NCBI RefSeq assembly: GCF_024642105.1
Contig: NZ_JAHEBT010000002.1
Coordinates: 1-64,000 of the forward strand
Direction: 5' to 3'
Origin: Flavobacterium sp.
GTDB lineage: Bacteria > Bacteroidota > Bacteroidia > Flavobacteriales > Flavobacteriaceae
DNA: 64,000 bases
Positions within the stretch are counted from its first letter, which is position 1; each line of letters begins with the position of its first letter. A program made the position numbers and the translations under genes. The notes under the pieces are model-generated. The model saw only the letters and a program-made list of their open reading frames with translations, searched no databases and was not told where the DNA came from. Shown here in pieces: positions 27,305 to 36,870 of the stretch.

Positions 27305-28039
27305 TTATTTCACAATTTCTGCAAAAATACGATTAGCCTCTGTTGTACTTATTGTTTCGATAGTACACTCGTCATCTTCATCCGTTTTGGACATCAATAG
27401 CAGTACTCCAAAAGAATCTGAAATATGAAAATTTGGTGAATTTGTATTTGGATTTATCCAAGTAATCCAAGTAGGTTCATACCCATTCTTTCCTTCTTTT
27501 TTACTATATTTTGCTCTAAAAATACCCGTTTCAATTCTTCCATTTTGTACCAAATCTAACTCTTTTAAAGAGTCAATACTAATAGCTCCTTCTACCGTGA
27601 AATAATCATCACTAATAAACGATTGTACTTCCAAACCATTTTCTGGCCAATTCCAATTAAAATCAAATTCTTTATTCGGATGTGCCTTAAAATCCATAAT
27701 CCTAGCAGACGCATCGATTTCTAAACAATAATAAGGGTTTAAATTTTCATTCTTTCTAAAAAAAAGTTCTACCCTATCTGATTCATTGATACTATATACC
27801 GTATCGTCTTTTTTATTAATATGCACTAACGAATCAAAGACTGTAAAGCAGAAAAAAAGTGTAGTGCCATCCCATAACGATCTGAATTTAATTTCTGGTA
27901 TAGTTTCGCTATTCCATGGAGAAACAAATTGATCTAATATTTCGGCATTATCCCAAAGAGGAGAATCTCCCTTCCCTGATATAACTAATGTTTTGTTCTT
28001 TATAAACTTAACTTTATATTTATTCGATATTGATTGCAT
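27305..28039 (-). CDS. CBM9-like carbohydrate-binding protein
   Basis: A 244-residue protein with family-9 sugar-binding features: GDSPLWDNAEILDQFVSPW near the N-terminus, LWDGTTLFFCFTVFD, ESDRVELFF and a C-terminal WITWINPNT. These modules bind glycan ends. No signal peptide is evident at the annotated start, unusual beside so many exported proteins. It could be cytoplasmic, or start further upstream in the 59-bp gap. It is the last gene of the 11-gene leftward SusC operon. No catalytic motif was seen. Confidence 0.7.
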   Translation of the reverse strand: MQSISNKYKVKFIKNKTLVISGKGDSPLWDNAEILDQFVSPWNSETIPEIKFRSLWDGTTLFFCFTVFDSLVHINKKDDTVYSINESDRVELFFRKNENLNPYYCLEIDASARIMDFKAHPNKEFDFNWNWPENGLEVQSFISDDYFTVEGAISIDSLKELDLVQNGRIETGIFRAKYSKKEGKNGYEPTWITWINPNTNSPNFHISDSFGVLLLMSKTDEDDECTIETISTTEANRIFAEIVK

Positions 28040-28098
28040 TTCTACTAATTATTTTTCAGCAGTAATTTTTGTATCAAAACTACTAGCACTTAATTCTA

Positions 28099-29214
28099 TT
28101 ATTTTACATCCGCTACACACCTAAAACCTGTGTGTTCTAAACCTGTATCTGGTGATGATTTCATCCTTGCGGTTACTCTATATCCTTTACAATAAGAAGC
28201 ATTACAAAGGAAAGAGCCTCCTCTTACTACTCTTTTAGGAACAGTTGGTTCCATAGGGTCATAGCTTGTATTGGGTCCTTTAGGAGCAACTGCAACGCTA
28301 TTTTTTACATTGGAGTAATAGTTTGGATCGTACCAATCGCTACACCATTCCCAAACGTTTCCAGCCATATCGTATAATTTATACCCATTTGGCACAAACG
28401 ATTTTACAGGCGCTAGTCCCTTAAATTTATCCGATGAAATATTTAAATAAGGAAACTTTCCTTGCCAAATATTGGCTTTTGGTTTTCCTTGCTCAGGGGC
28501 TTCATTCCCCCAAAAATATTTTTTATTCACTAAACCGCCTCGGGCAGCAAATTCCCATTCAGCTTCTGTTGGCAATCTTTTTCCAGACCATTTTGCATAC
28601 GCATTGGCATCATCCCAAGAGACATGTACCACTGGAAAATTATCTTTTCCTTCTATAGTACTATTGGGTCCTTGTGGATGTCTCCAGTTAGCTCCTTTTG
28701 TCCAACTCCACCATTGTGAAGCATCATTCAAGTCAACCTCCGTTGTTGTTGGCTTAAAAACCAATGAAGCCGCCACTAAAACACTCTCGTCTGGTTTTGG
28801 TGTATTGGGAGGCAGTTGTTTCTTGATTTCTTCCCAATCGGGTTTTATTTCGGCAGTAGTGACATACCCTGTTGCTGCTACAAATTTTTTAAATTGAGCA
28901 TTCGTAACTTCCGTTTCATCCATCCAAAATGGACTCACTTTAACTTTATGTTGAGGGTATTCATCAGGTCTTCCCTCATTATCAGCGGCACCCATACTAA
29001 ATTCTCCTTCAGGTATTTGCACCATCCCGTCATAGGAAAGTGCTATAGATGTAGCTACAGTACCTTCTTTTGTCCCCATCGAATAACGAGAGGGCAATGA
29101 CGATTCGCAACTTTTAGCATTTTCGTTTACTTTAGATTGTACCTCTTCCGTTTTTTTATTACAGGCCAAAATTACCAATGCTAAAAAACTCGTGATTACT
29201 TGCTTATACCTCAT
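28099..29214 (-). CDS. Formylglycine-generating enzyme, lipoprotein (FGE/SUMF1 family)
   Basis: A 371-residue lipoprotein (lipobox Cys18 in VILACNK) with a full FGE-sulfatase domain: MVQIPEGEFSMG, YPQHKVKVSPFWMDETEVTN, VHVSWDDANAYAKWSGKRLP, NVWEWCSDWY. Both copper-binding cysteines of true FGEs are present as CNASYC (Cys337 and Cys342) after RGGSFL. FGEs use oxygen to oxidise the Cys in CxPSR to formylglycine, the catalytic residue of sulfatases. It is co-transcribed with two of the four sulfatases. A membrane lipoprotein form implies maturation after Sec export. Many FGE-domain proteins lack these cysteines and have other roles; this one keeps them, so the call is good. Confidence 0.85.
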   Translation of the reverse strand: MRYKQVITSFLALVILACNKKTEEVQSKVNENAKSCESSLPSRYSMGTKEGTVATSIALSYDGMVQIPEGEFSMGAADNEGRPDEYPQHKVKVSPFWMDETEVTNAQFKKFVAATGYVTTAEIKPDWEEIKKQLPPNTPKPDESVLVAASLVFKPTTTEVDLNDASQWWSWTKGANWRHPQGPNSTIEGKDNFPVVHVSWDDANAYAKWSGKRLPTEAEWEFAARGGLVNKKYFWGNEAPEQGKPKANIWQGKFPYLNISSDKFKGLAPVKSFVPNGYKLYDMAGNVWEWCSDWYDPNYYSNVKNSVAVAPKGPNTSYDPMEPTVPKRVVRGGSFLCNASYCKGYRVTARMKSSPDTGLEHTGFRCVADVK

Positions 29215-29263
29215 TTTATCTTTTTATACAATTAAATCCTCTTAAAAACCACAACCCATTTGA

Positions 29264-30769
29264 TTAGTTTTTAGCTTTTATCTTTTGCAAGATATCCGCT
29301 AATCTTTTTAATTCTTTGGGATGAGTTTTAGCAAGATTTACTTTCTCTGAAATGTCTGTACTTAAATTATACAATTGTGGCTGTTGATTGTTACCTAATT
29401 CGGTATTAGTCAAAACATCCATTGTAGGTGCATTGTTAGGTTCTATGTATTTCCAATTGTCTTGAATAATTGCAATTGAGTTGATCCCTTGCTCTACCAA
29501 AGTGGTTCTCCCTTTGGTTGATTTTCCAAGCATAACATCCCACATATCTTGTCCATCTAAAATTTCATTCTCTTGTAACTTTATATTTACCATTTTAGAA
29601 AATGAATGAATCAAATCAACCTGACAAACTAAAGCATCTGAAACCATTGACTTAGTTTTTCCTGGCCAACTCACAATAAAAGGCACTCGAGTACCTGCTT
29701 CAAAGGCGCTATATTTACCTCCTCGCAATACTCCAGAAGGTGTGTGTCCATTTAATTTTGTCACCGCTTCATCCTGATAACCATCGTCAAGTACAGGGCC
29801 GTTATCACTACTAAATACTATAATTGTGTTTTCGGCAATATTCAGATAATTCAATTGTTTCATAATTTCGCCCACTGTCCAATCTAATTGCAAGATGGCA
29901 TCACCTCGATACCCCAATTCACTTTTGCCTTTAAACATAGTAGAAGGCATTCTTGGAACATGGGGCTCTGTCAATGCATAGTATAAAAAGAATGGATTGC
30001 TCTTATTGGTCTCTATGTACTCTTTTGCTTTTGACAAAAAAGTGAGAGGCATTTCTTCATCAGTCCATCTCGCTTTATTACCTCCACTCATATAACCAAT
30101 TCTTCCAATACCGTTTACAATGGTATTGTTATGTCCTTGACCAGGAGAAGACTGCATTTTTAATAATTCAGGATGGTCTTTACCAGTTGGATCCGTTCCA
30201 ACATTTTGTTTATAATCTACCTTGATTGGGTCGGTAGCATCTAAAGCAACTACTCTATGATTTTCAACGAATACTGAAGGTACACGATCTGCAGTTGCTG
30301 GAAAAATAAAGGAATAATCAAACCCTACTTCATTAGGACCTGGTTTTAGTTCTCCATTCCATTCCTTTTCTAGACTATCTCCCAATCCTAAATGCCATTT
30401 GCCTACTATTCCTGTTTTGTAGCCCGCTTTTTTAAACAAAGAGGGTAAGGTAAGTTGGTCTGTTGGAACTATCAGTGCAGCATCTCCAGGTAAAATACCT
30501 GTCCCTTTTTTGCGCCAAGGATATTGTCCAGTCATTATTGCGTAACGAGAAGGAGTACATGTAGCAGAAGTGGCATGTGCATTCGAGAATTGAACCCCTT
30601 GTTTTGCTAATTTATCTAAATTAGGAGTATGTATTTTTGTAGCTCCGTAACAACTTAAATCTCCATAACCTAAATCATCTACCAAGATAAAAATTACATT
30701 AGGATTCTGCTGCGAAAATATTTTTCCAGCAAGTAAGCACATCAATAGTACAAGTTTTATTTTACTCAT
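29264..30769 (-). CDS. Secreted Cys-type sulfatase, GalNAc-6-sulfatase-like
   Basis: A 501-residue S1 sulfatase with a signal peptide (to about Ser19), metal ligands in ILVDDLGYGDL, the formylglycine motif CTPSR at 71-75, GKWHLG and a second metal site SSDNGPV. The overall pattern, including the KIHTPNLDKLA start, resembles N-acetylgalactosamine-6-sulfatases. That activity would fit a chondroitin-6-sulfate locus, but specificity cannot be read with certainty. It is 49 bp upstream of the FGE gene and 70 bp after kduD in the SusC operon. Confidence 0.85.
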   Translation of the reverse strand: MSKIKLVLLMCLLAGKIFSQQNPNVIFILVDDLGYGDLSCYGATKIHTPNLDKLAKQGVQFSNAHATSATCTPSRYAIMTGQYPWRKKGTGILPGDAALIVPTDQLTLPSLFKKAGYKTGIVGKWHLGLGDSLEKEWNGELKPGPNEVGFDYSFIFPATADRVPSVFVENHRVVALDATDPIKVDYKQNVGTDPTGKDHPELLKMQSSPGQGHNNTIVNGIGRIGYMSGGNKARWTDEEMPLTFLSKAKEYIETNKSNPFFLYYALTEPHVPRMPSTMFKGKSELGYRGDAILQLDWTVGEIMKQLNYLNIAENTIIVFSSDNGPVLDDGYQDEAVTKLNGHTPSGVLRGGKYSAFEAGTRVPFIVSWPGKTKSMVSDALVCQVDLIHSFSKMVNIKLQENEILDGQDMWDVMLGKSTKGRTTLVEQGINSIAIIQDNWKYIEPNNAPTMDVLTNTELGNNQQPQLYNLSTDISEKVNLAKTHPKELKRLADILQKIKAKN

Positions 30770-30839
30770 ATCTTAATCTCAATTTATTGGTAATACTATG
30801 ATTTAGTTGTTACGGCAGTGTTTTTTATACGTTAAAGAA

Positions 30840-31631
30840 TTAATCTTCGTTTGAAGGTTTACCTATTGTTGCTAAGATTCCTCCATCAACATATAGTATA
30901 TGGCCATTTACAAAATCACTAGCTTTAGAACTCAAAAATATAGCAGCTCCTTGTAAATCCTCTGGGTCTCCCCAACGAGCAGCTGGTGTTCTACTGATTA
31001 TAAATTCATTAAATGGGTGTCCATCAACTCTAATCGGAGCTGTTTGACTTGTTGCAAAATATCCCGGTCCGATTCCGTTTGTTTGGATGTTGAACTTAGC
31101 CCATTCTGTAGCCATGTTTTTAGTCAACATTTTCAAACCTCCTTTAGCAGCAGCATAAGCACTTACAGAATCTCTTCCTAGTTCGCTCATCATGGAACAA
31201 ATATTGATAATCTTTCCTCCACCTCGTTGAATCATTCCTTTTACTACTGTTTTTGATACAATGAAAGGACTAATTAAATCCACCGTGATTACTGCAGTAA
31301 AATCTTCTACTTCCATTTCAATAATTGGAGTTCTTTTAATAATTCCTGCATTATTGATTAAAATATCGATAGGTCCAACTTCTGATTCAATTTGTTTTAC
31401 ACTAGCAATTACAGATTTCTCATCGGTAACGTTAAACACATATCCATAAGCCTCAATTCCAACAGATTTATATTCTGCAATCGCCTTATCTAATGCTTCT
31501 TGTGAAAGATCGTTAACAACAATTTTTGCCCCTGCATGACCTAATCCTTTAGCCATTGCCATTCCTAGACCATGTACACCTCCTGTTATAAGTGCTGTTT
31601 TTCCCGTTAAATCAAAAAGGTTTATTGACAT
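30840..31631 (-). CDS. kduD: 2-dehydro-3-deoxy-D-gluconate 5-dehydrogenase (KduD-like SDR)
   Basis: A cytoplasmic classical SDR of 263 residues with the cofactor loop TGGVHGLG, the NNAG motif, catalytic SAYAAAKGG (YxxxK) and C-terminal VDGGILATIG. KduD/DhuD enzymes reduce 3-deoxy-D-glycero-2,5-hexodiulosonate to 2-keto-3-deoxygluconate, the step after KduI in unsaturated-uronate breakdown. It lies two genes from kduI in the same operon. Gluconate 5-dehydrogenase is the nearest alternative; the neighbourhood favours KduD. Confidence 0.85.
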   Translation of the reverse strand: MSINLFDLTGKTALITGGVHGLGMAMAKGLGHAGAKIVVNDLSQEALDKAIAEYKSVGIEAYGYVFNVTDEKSVIASVKQIESEVGPIDILINNAGIIKRTPIIEMEVEDFTAVITVDLISPFIVSKTVVKGMIQRGGGKIINICSMMSELGRDSVSAYAAAKGGLKMLTKNMATEWAKFNIQTNGIGPGYFATSQTAPIRVDGHPFNEFIISRTPAARWGDPEDLQGAAIFLSSKASDFVNGHILYVDGGILATIGKPSNED

Positions 31632-31667
31632 AATTTTCTTTTTTAAATAGTTATTATTTATCTTGAT

Positions 31668-32798
31668 TTATTTCACATTTACAATTAATGGTGCTTTTAA
31701 TTCATTGAAGAAAACATCTAAATAATTAAACCATGCCTTAGCATTAGTTATATCTCCTTCTTTGTCCCAAGCACCTCCAGTATAATAAACAACTGGTTCA
31801 TTATTTTTCACAAAAGTCTTTGCTAATAATTGAGTCGTATCTACCCACATAGTGTTTACAGGAGTTAATAAAATAGACCCCACGGCAGTTGTACCATCAA
31901 CCCCGTGTGTAGGCTCCCAATATCCTAGTATTCCTTGTTGTTCATTCAAAGAAATTATCCCTGTTTCAGGTCTTTTAATAATTCCTACAACAACAGGTAG
32001 AGGTTGACCTCCTTCATACGAATAGACATTTTCTATGCGATTCAAACGAGACCCTGCATCTAATGAGATTGTTTTTGTCGCTTTCACTTTTATACCTCCT
32101 GCATTCCAAGTATCATAACTCAACTTGAATGAAGTACGTAACGGACCATTATCTAACACTTTCCATTGATAATAATTTCCTGAATAACGAATAGTATCCT
32201 TGACAAATGGTGCCATATTGCCTGCGCCTAACGAATGACCAACATGGTAGTAGTCCATTCCGTTACCGTGATCAACATGATAATCTCCTAATTTATATCG
32301 TTCGTTGACAATCATCTTTTTAGTTCTTTTAACCCAAATGTCAATCCCATACGCATCTTCTTTTGTGTTTTCAATAGCTTTACCGTAGGTACGAAAAGCG
32401 ATGTGGTCATTTTCCCAAGCAAAATCATCTTTTCGTTCCGGTACAAAACGAGCATAGGTTTTGGTTTCAAAAATTTCAGGCTTTCCTTTTTGTATCGAAA
32501 GTGAAAGTGTCGATGTCGCATTTACATCAACTTGAACTAACAGATTTTGTATTTTTTTAAGCCCCTGATGTTCTAACTGAAAAGGAAGTTGCTTTTTTGT
32601 TTTTGGATTAATTACAATAAAATTGGTTGTATCTATTTGTGGGTATTTCGATAAAATAGTTCCCCATTTAATAGACACAACAGCTTCTTTTCTAGTAAGA
32701 GCCGAGTTATTTTGAATGGTAATGGTTGCTATATTTTGAGCCCAAAAAAAGGTTGGAAAAATAAAAGCGAAACACAATAAAAATTTAAATGATTTCAT
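31668..32798 (-). CDS. Secreted DUF4861-like protein
   Basis: A 376-residue protein with a signal peptide (to about FWAQ). The mature part has an initial TITIQNNSALTRKEAVVSIKW strand region and a central block rich in aromatic and charged residues (VNERYKLGDYHVDHGNGMDYYHVGHSLGAG). I recall this as the DUF4861 type often found with uronate-metabolising genes in Bacteroidota loci. It sits between kduI (6 bp) and kduD (36 bp). Clustered His, Asp and Tyr suggest an enzyme acting on unsaturated oligosaccharides, such as a dehydratase, lyase or isomerase. The family call is from memory; the reaction is not known to me for this locus. Confidence 0.6.
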   Translation of the reverse strand: MKSFKFLLCFAFIFPTFFWAQNIATITIQNNSALTRKEAVVSIKWGTILSKYPQIDTTNFIVINPKTKKQLPFQLEHQGLKKIQNLLVQVDVNATSTLSLSIQKGKPEIFETKTYARFVPERKDDFAWENDHIAFRTYGKAIENTKEDAYGIDIWVKRTKKMIVNERYKLGDYHVDHGNGMDYYHVGHSLGAGNMAPFVKDTIRYSGNYYQWKVLDNGPLRTSFKLSYDTWNAGGIKVKATKTISLDAGSRLNRIENVYSYEGGQPLPVVVGIIKRPETGIISLNEQQGILGYWEPTHGVDGTTAVGSILLTPVNTMWVDTTQLLAKTFVKNNEPVVYYTGGAWDKEGDITNAKAWFNYLDVFFNELKAPLIVNVK

Positions 32799-32804
32799 AC
32801 CGTT

Positions 32805-33647
32805 TTATTTTAAATCTGTAATTGCACAATGATCCATATCGCCATAGTCTAAATTTTCTCCTGCCATTCCCCAAATAAAGGTATAGTTTGAAGTCCCTGA
32901 TCCAGAATGAATCGACCAATTTGGCGATATTACAGCCTGCTCATTTTGCATCCAAATATGCCTTGTTTCTTGTGGTTGTCCCATAAAATGGCAAACACTT
33001 TGATTTTCTGGAATTCCAAAATAGAAATAGGCTTCCATACGTCTGTCATGAGTATGCGCTGGCATTGTATTCCACACACTACCTGTCTTTAATTCGGTCA
33101 TTCCCATTTGAACTTGACAAGTAGACACTACGCTATTAACAATCAGCTTATTTATTGTACGATGATTCGCTGTTTCTAAAGAACCTAACTCTACTATTTC
33201 GGCTTCTGCTTTAGTTATCTTTTTTGACGGATAAGTTTGATGAGCTGGAGCGGAATTGATATAAAATTTAGCCGGATTATTGCTATCCACCGATTCAAAA
33301 ACAACATCTTTAGTTCCTCTTCCAATATAAAGAGCTTCTTTAAAATCAATTTCAAATCGGACTCCATCAGCAAGAACAATCCCTTTTCCACCAATATTAA
33401 TTATACCTATTTCTCTTCTTTCTAAGAAATACTGTGCTTTTAAATCACTGGGATTCGTTAATTCTATTTTTTTTGTTACGGGCATTACCCCACCAATAAT
33501 AAATCTATCATAATGCGATAAGGTAAGTCTAATCTCATCCGAACCGAAAATGGTTTCAATTAAAAAATTATCACGCAATTCTTGAGTATTCATTTGTTGC
33601 GCTTCTCTCGGACTTACTGCAAAACGAGCTTCAAAATTTGATTTCAT
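32805..33647 (-). CDS. kduI: 5-keto-4-deoxyuronate isomerase (KduI)
   Basis: A 280-residue cytoplasmic cupin enzyme converting 5-keto-4-deoxyuronate to 3-deoxy-D-glycero-2,5-hexodiulosonate. The zinc ligands match the E. coli enzyme in position: His198, His200 and Glu205 (AHTHDRRMEAY), and His247 (WSIHSG). Length and the RFAVSPREAQQM N-terminus are typical. The substrate arises after GH88 releases the unsaturated uronate from chondroitin disaccharides. It precedes the DUF4861-like gene by 6 bp. Confidence 0.93.
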   Translation of the reverse strand: MKSNFEARFAVSPREAQQMNTQELRDNFLIETIFGSDEIRLTLSHYDRFIIGGVMPVTKKIELTNPSDLKAQYFLERREIGIINIGGKGIVLADGVRFEIDFKEALYIGRGTKDVVFESVDSNNPAKFYINSAPAHQTYPSKKITKAEAEIVELGSLETANHRTINKLIVNSVVSTCQVQMGMTELKTGSVWNTMPAHTHDRRMEAYFYFGIPENQSVCHFMGQPQETRHIWMQNEQAVISPNWSIHSGSGTSNYTFIWGMAGENLDYGDMDHCAITDLK

Positions 33648-33764
33648 AAATATGTTTTTAAGAACATCATCTGTTCTTAGTTATTGTCTCTCTATAATTA
33701 ACCCTCTCAATTTTATTGCAGGAATACCTGCTAACATCGATTTAAATACAAGAGGTTTCGTTTT

Positions 33765-35258
33765 TTACTCTTCTTCTATTGTAAATCCATCATTGGTTTT
33801 TTGAAGCCAATGCTTTAAAACAGGTTTTAATTTCTTAACAATTGTATTGTTTGGATTATAAATATTTTTCATCTCAAAAGGATCTGCATTCAAATCGTAT
33901 AATTCAAAAGCACCTTTGTTTTTCTTTTTGACATACGCTAACTTGTAATCTTTGGTACGAACACCTCTAAATCCAGTATTAATTTTAGCATTGTTACTTA
34001 TAATCGCTCCCAAAATAAATTGTTCTGAAGGTGTATTCCCTTTTCCATTTAAGAAATATTGAGCATAGCTTGTACCGTCTAAATCTTTTGGAATGGCATT
34101 TTTAAGCCCCATCAAGTCTAAAATTGTTGGGTAAACATCTGGAATACTTCCCAAAAACTGATTGTCTTTTCGAGCCATGATATGACCTTTCCAATAAATG
34201 ATAAATGGAATTCTTAAGGATTCTTCAAAAATATTATTCTTAGACACCTCATCGTGTTTCCCTAAACAATTGCCATGATCAGCCATTATAATTACAATCG
34301 TATTGTCATCTAATTTTTGATCTTTCAATCCTTGAATAATTCGGCCTATTTGTTCATCAACTCCAGTAATATTGGCATAATAATAACGAATATCTTTTCT
34401 ATACTGGTCGCCATTCTCTGTTCCTACTGGTGGAATATTAGCATCCTTAACCAAAGAACTTAAGGGTACGTCTTTGTAAATATTATAATAATTTTCAGGA
34501 ACTGTTTCATACTGTGAATGAGGCGGATTCATGGAAACTACTAATGAAAAAGGTGCATCCGATTTACGCAATTTCCCTCCTTCATTTTTCATAAATTCTA
34601 TCGCCTTATCAGCTTCGTGTATAGGTCCCCACTGATTTACATAATGAAAATTATCACGAGTAGCATTGGTATCCCAATACATCGGTTTATTATGCACATC
34701 ATAAGTTCCATAACCGTACCAATAGTCAAAACCATGTCGTCTATCAGGAGCTGTCCATTCATTCCAAGCTACTTTTCCAATATTGTTAGATGTAGGAATA
34801 TAAGGCTCATAAGGTGAATCCAAATGCCATTTTCCGATATATCCATTGGAATATCCATTGGATTTTAAAACATCCGACCAACAAACAGCCTCTTTTTGTA
34901 ATTCAATTCCAAATGGTGCTGACGAAGAATTGACATTGCTGTACACACGATTTTTAATTGGAAATTGTCCTGTCATCAACATCGCTCTGGCAGGTGAACA
35001 AACGGGATAGTTACTCACCATTTGTTGTAATACTAAACTTTCTTTAGCAAATTTATCAAGATAAGGTGTCTTAACTGGTTCTTTTCCTTCAAATCCAAGG
35101 GCTTGACCTCTCCATTGATCAGCAAGAATAATTAACAAATTCGGTTTGGTAGTACTCTTAGTACTATTTTGAGCAGTACCAACTAATCCAATCAATAGTA
35201 TTGGAAAAACCAAAAAAATTCTTTTAACTCTATTTATTGTTAGACTACTTTTCATCAT
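33765..35258 (-). CDS. Secreted Cys-type sulfatase with CSPAR motif
   Basis: A 497-residue S1 sulfatase with a signal peptide (to about GTAQ), metal site ILADQWRGQ, the formylglycine motif CSPAR at 87-91 (Ala in place of the usual Ser, still a known variant), GKWHLDSP and MADHGNCLG. It is adjacent to the beta-helix gene (stop and start abut) in the SusC operon. Specificity is unclear. The distinct motif and the DQWR start place it in a different subfamily from the other three sulfatases here, so it probably removes a different sulfate. Confidence 0.85.
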   Translation of the reverse strand: MMKSSLTINRVKRIFLVFPILLIGLVGTAQNSTKSTTKPNLLIILADQWRGQALGFEGKEPVKTPYLDKFAKESLVLQQMVSNYPVCSPARAMLMTGQFPIKNRVYSNVNSSSAPFGIELQKEAVCWSDVLKSNGYSNGYIGKWHLDSPYEPYIPTSNNIGKVAWNEWTAPDRRHGFDYWYGYGTYDVHNKPMYWDTNATRDNFHYVNQWGPIHEADKAIEFMKNEGGKLRKSDAPFSLVVSMNPPHSQYETVPENYYNIYKDVPLSSLVKDANIPPVGTENGDQYRKDIRYYYANITGVDEQIGRIIQGLKDQKLDDNTIVIIMADHGNCLGKHDEVSKNNIFEESLRIPFIIYWKGHIMARKDNQFLGSIPDVYPTILDLMGLKNAIPKDLDGTSYAQYFLNGKGNTPSEQFILGAIISNNAKINTGFRGVRTKDYKLAYVKKKNKGAFELYDLNADPFEMKNIYNPNNTIVKKLKPVLKHWLQKTNDGFTIEEE

Positions 35259-36833
35259 TTATTCCTTTTTAAGAATACTCAACCATTCTGGTGTTTTTTT
35301 CAGTCTTAATTCTAATTGTGCTTCATAAAGAGAAGCTGGTACTACTTCCTTGTCTAAAGATTCTGAATAAGAAAGTTGATTTAAGTTAAATGTAGTACCT
35401 GAACTTTTGTATCCAACAATCATAGGACTTGGAATTTTCCAATATTTTTCGGTTTTAGGCCAAAATTCAAAATTATCCGCTTTTTCATTCGTCTGGCTGT
35501 AATTCCACATCACTAAACCTTGCATATGATTGGGCATGTTTTGCATTGCACCTCCTGCTCTACTACGCATCAGTCCTCCAGATACATTATCTAAAAGCGT
35601 ATTTCTTGGCTGACTTGCATGAGATTCAAAACAGGTAGTAGCAGGATACGTACACTTCCATATAACCGTATTCATCGATCCATGCGAAGATCCAAATGAG
35701 TGCCATTGCGAAGCTTCATCGATACACTTAGCGATTAATACATTCGTTGAGCCATTAGAAGTAATTGCTTCGTGTCCTCCGTTTCCTGTAACTTTACAAT
35801 TAAGTACCGAAACATTGGCACTTTGTGCTACAATTGCAGCCACACTACAATCTGTGAATCGGCATTTTTTAATCCAAGAATTTGTGATTCGAGAAAAATT
35901 TAACATCGTATATCCGCTATCGTCTTGCCAAGAGCGATGGTGTACAAATTTTTCTTTCCAATTACCCACAAAAGCAATATTTTCAATACCTACCTCCTCG
36001 CTATTAGCAAATTTATAGACTTCCCAATTGTATTTAGAATCGATATCATAAGAAATTGGAGCCGCAAGTGTAATTGTATTAGAAGAAATTGATTTGATTT
36101 GATAGAATACTTTAACATCAATACCCTTATTTATTAAATAAGTCCATTCAGAACTAACCTCATTTTCTCCTAGTTCTTTTTTAATGAGTTCTGGATTGTT
36201 ATCTAATAATTTAAGAATTATCCAATCTCCAGGTTGTAAACCTTCAGTAGTGCTCACTTTCAAATCAAGGCTGCCTATCTTTTGAGAGGTTGTAACTGTT
36301 CCTATTTTTTGGTCAGCCCCGCCAGAAGTAAAAAGAAACAACGGTGGTACAGTCCACATTTTTGAAGGATCTGCAGGTGGCAATGTATTCTTCATGTATA
36401 GTTCAGTTCCTCCTTGCTCTGAACCACTTCCTCTAAAAATAATCTTACTACCTTTTGATATTATTTTATTAGGTTCATCCTTATTCTCATTTACCAAAAA
36501 CCTTCCTTTAGGAAAAAAAACAATTCCTGAGCCGTTTTTATTAGCCGCAGTTATAGCTTTTTGAATGGCTTTTTTATCTGATATCGTATCATCAGGAATA
36601 GCACCAAAAGTTGTTACATCAAATACTTTATAATTATTGACATTAGGAGTAGCGATTTCTCCATGGTGATAACCAGCATAAGAGAATTCAGGCAATACAC
36701 TTCTGTCTTTCTTAAAATTTGTAAATATGGTAGCCTCTTTTTGTGCAAAAGCGACAAAATTGATCAGAAAAAATAAAAAACTAAATTTTACAAAATTTTT
36801 ACTGAATTTGGTATGGATTGTATTGTCTCTCAT
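35259..36833 (-). CDS. Secreted right-handed beta-helix protein, candidate polysaccharide lyase
   Basis: A 524-residue exported protein. After a signal peptide, DVTTFGAIPDDTISDKKAIQKAI and GIVFFPKGRFLVNE give the N-terminal cap of pectate-lyase-superfamily beta-helices. Helix coils follow around residues 280-430 (IENIAFVGNW, SWIKKCRFTDCSVAAIVAQS, NVLIAKCIDEASQWHSFG). The region EASQWHSFGSSHGS and NGGHEAITSNG holds conserved-looking His. Beta-helix enzymes in chondroitin loci (for example the PL29 type) make this a lyase candidate, but I cannot confirm a family. It lies between the GH88 gene (37 bp) and a sulfatase. Confidence 0.65.
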   Translation of the reverse strand: MRDNTIHTKFSKNFVKFSFLFFLINFVAFAQKEATIFTNFKKDRSVLPEFSYAGYHHGEIATPNVNNYKVFDVTTFGAIPDDTISDKKAIQKAITAANKNGSGIVFFPKGRFLVNENKDEPNKIISKGSKIIFRGSGSEQGGTELYMKNTLPPADPSKMWTVPPLFLFTSGGADQKIGTVTTSQKIGSLDLKVSTTEGLQPGDWIILKLLDNNPELIKKELGENEVSSEWTYLINKGIDVKVFYQIKSISSNTITLAAPISYDIDSKYNWEVYKFANSEEVGIENIAFVGNWKEKFVHHRSWQDDSGYTMLNFSRITNSWIKKCRFTDCSVAAIVAQSANVSVLNCKVTGNGGHEAITSNGSTNVLIAKCIDEASQWHSFGSSHGSMNTVIWKCTYPATTCFESHASQPRNTLLDNVSGGLMRSRAGGAMQNMPNHMQGLVMWNYSQTNEKADNFEFWPKTEKYWKIPSPMIVGYKSSGTTFNLNQLSYSESLDKEVVPASLYEAQLELRLKKTPEWLSILKKE

Positions 36834-36870
36834 TTTGTGTTTTTGTTTGAATTACTTTTAGTAAATACTA

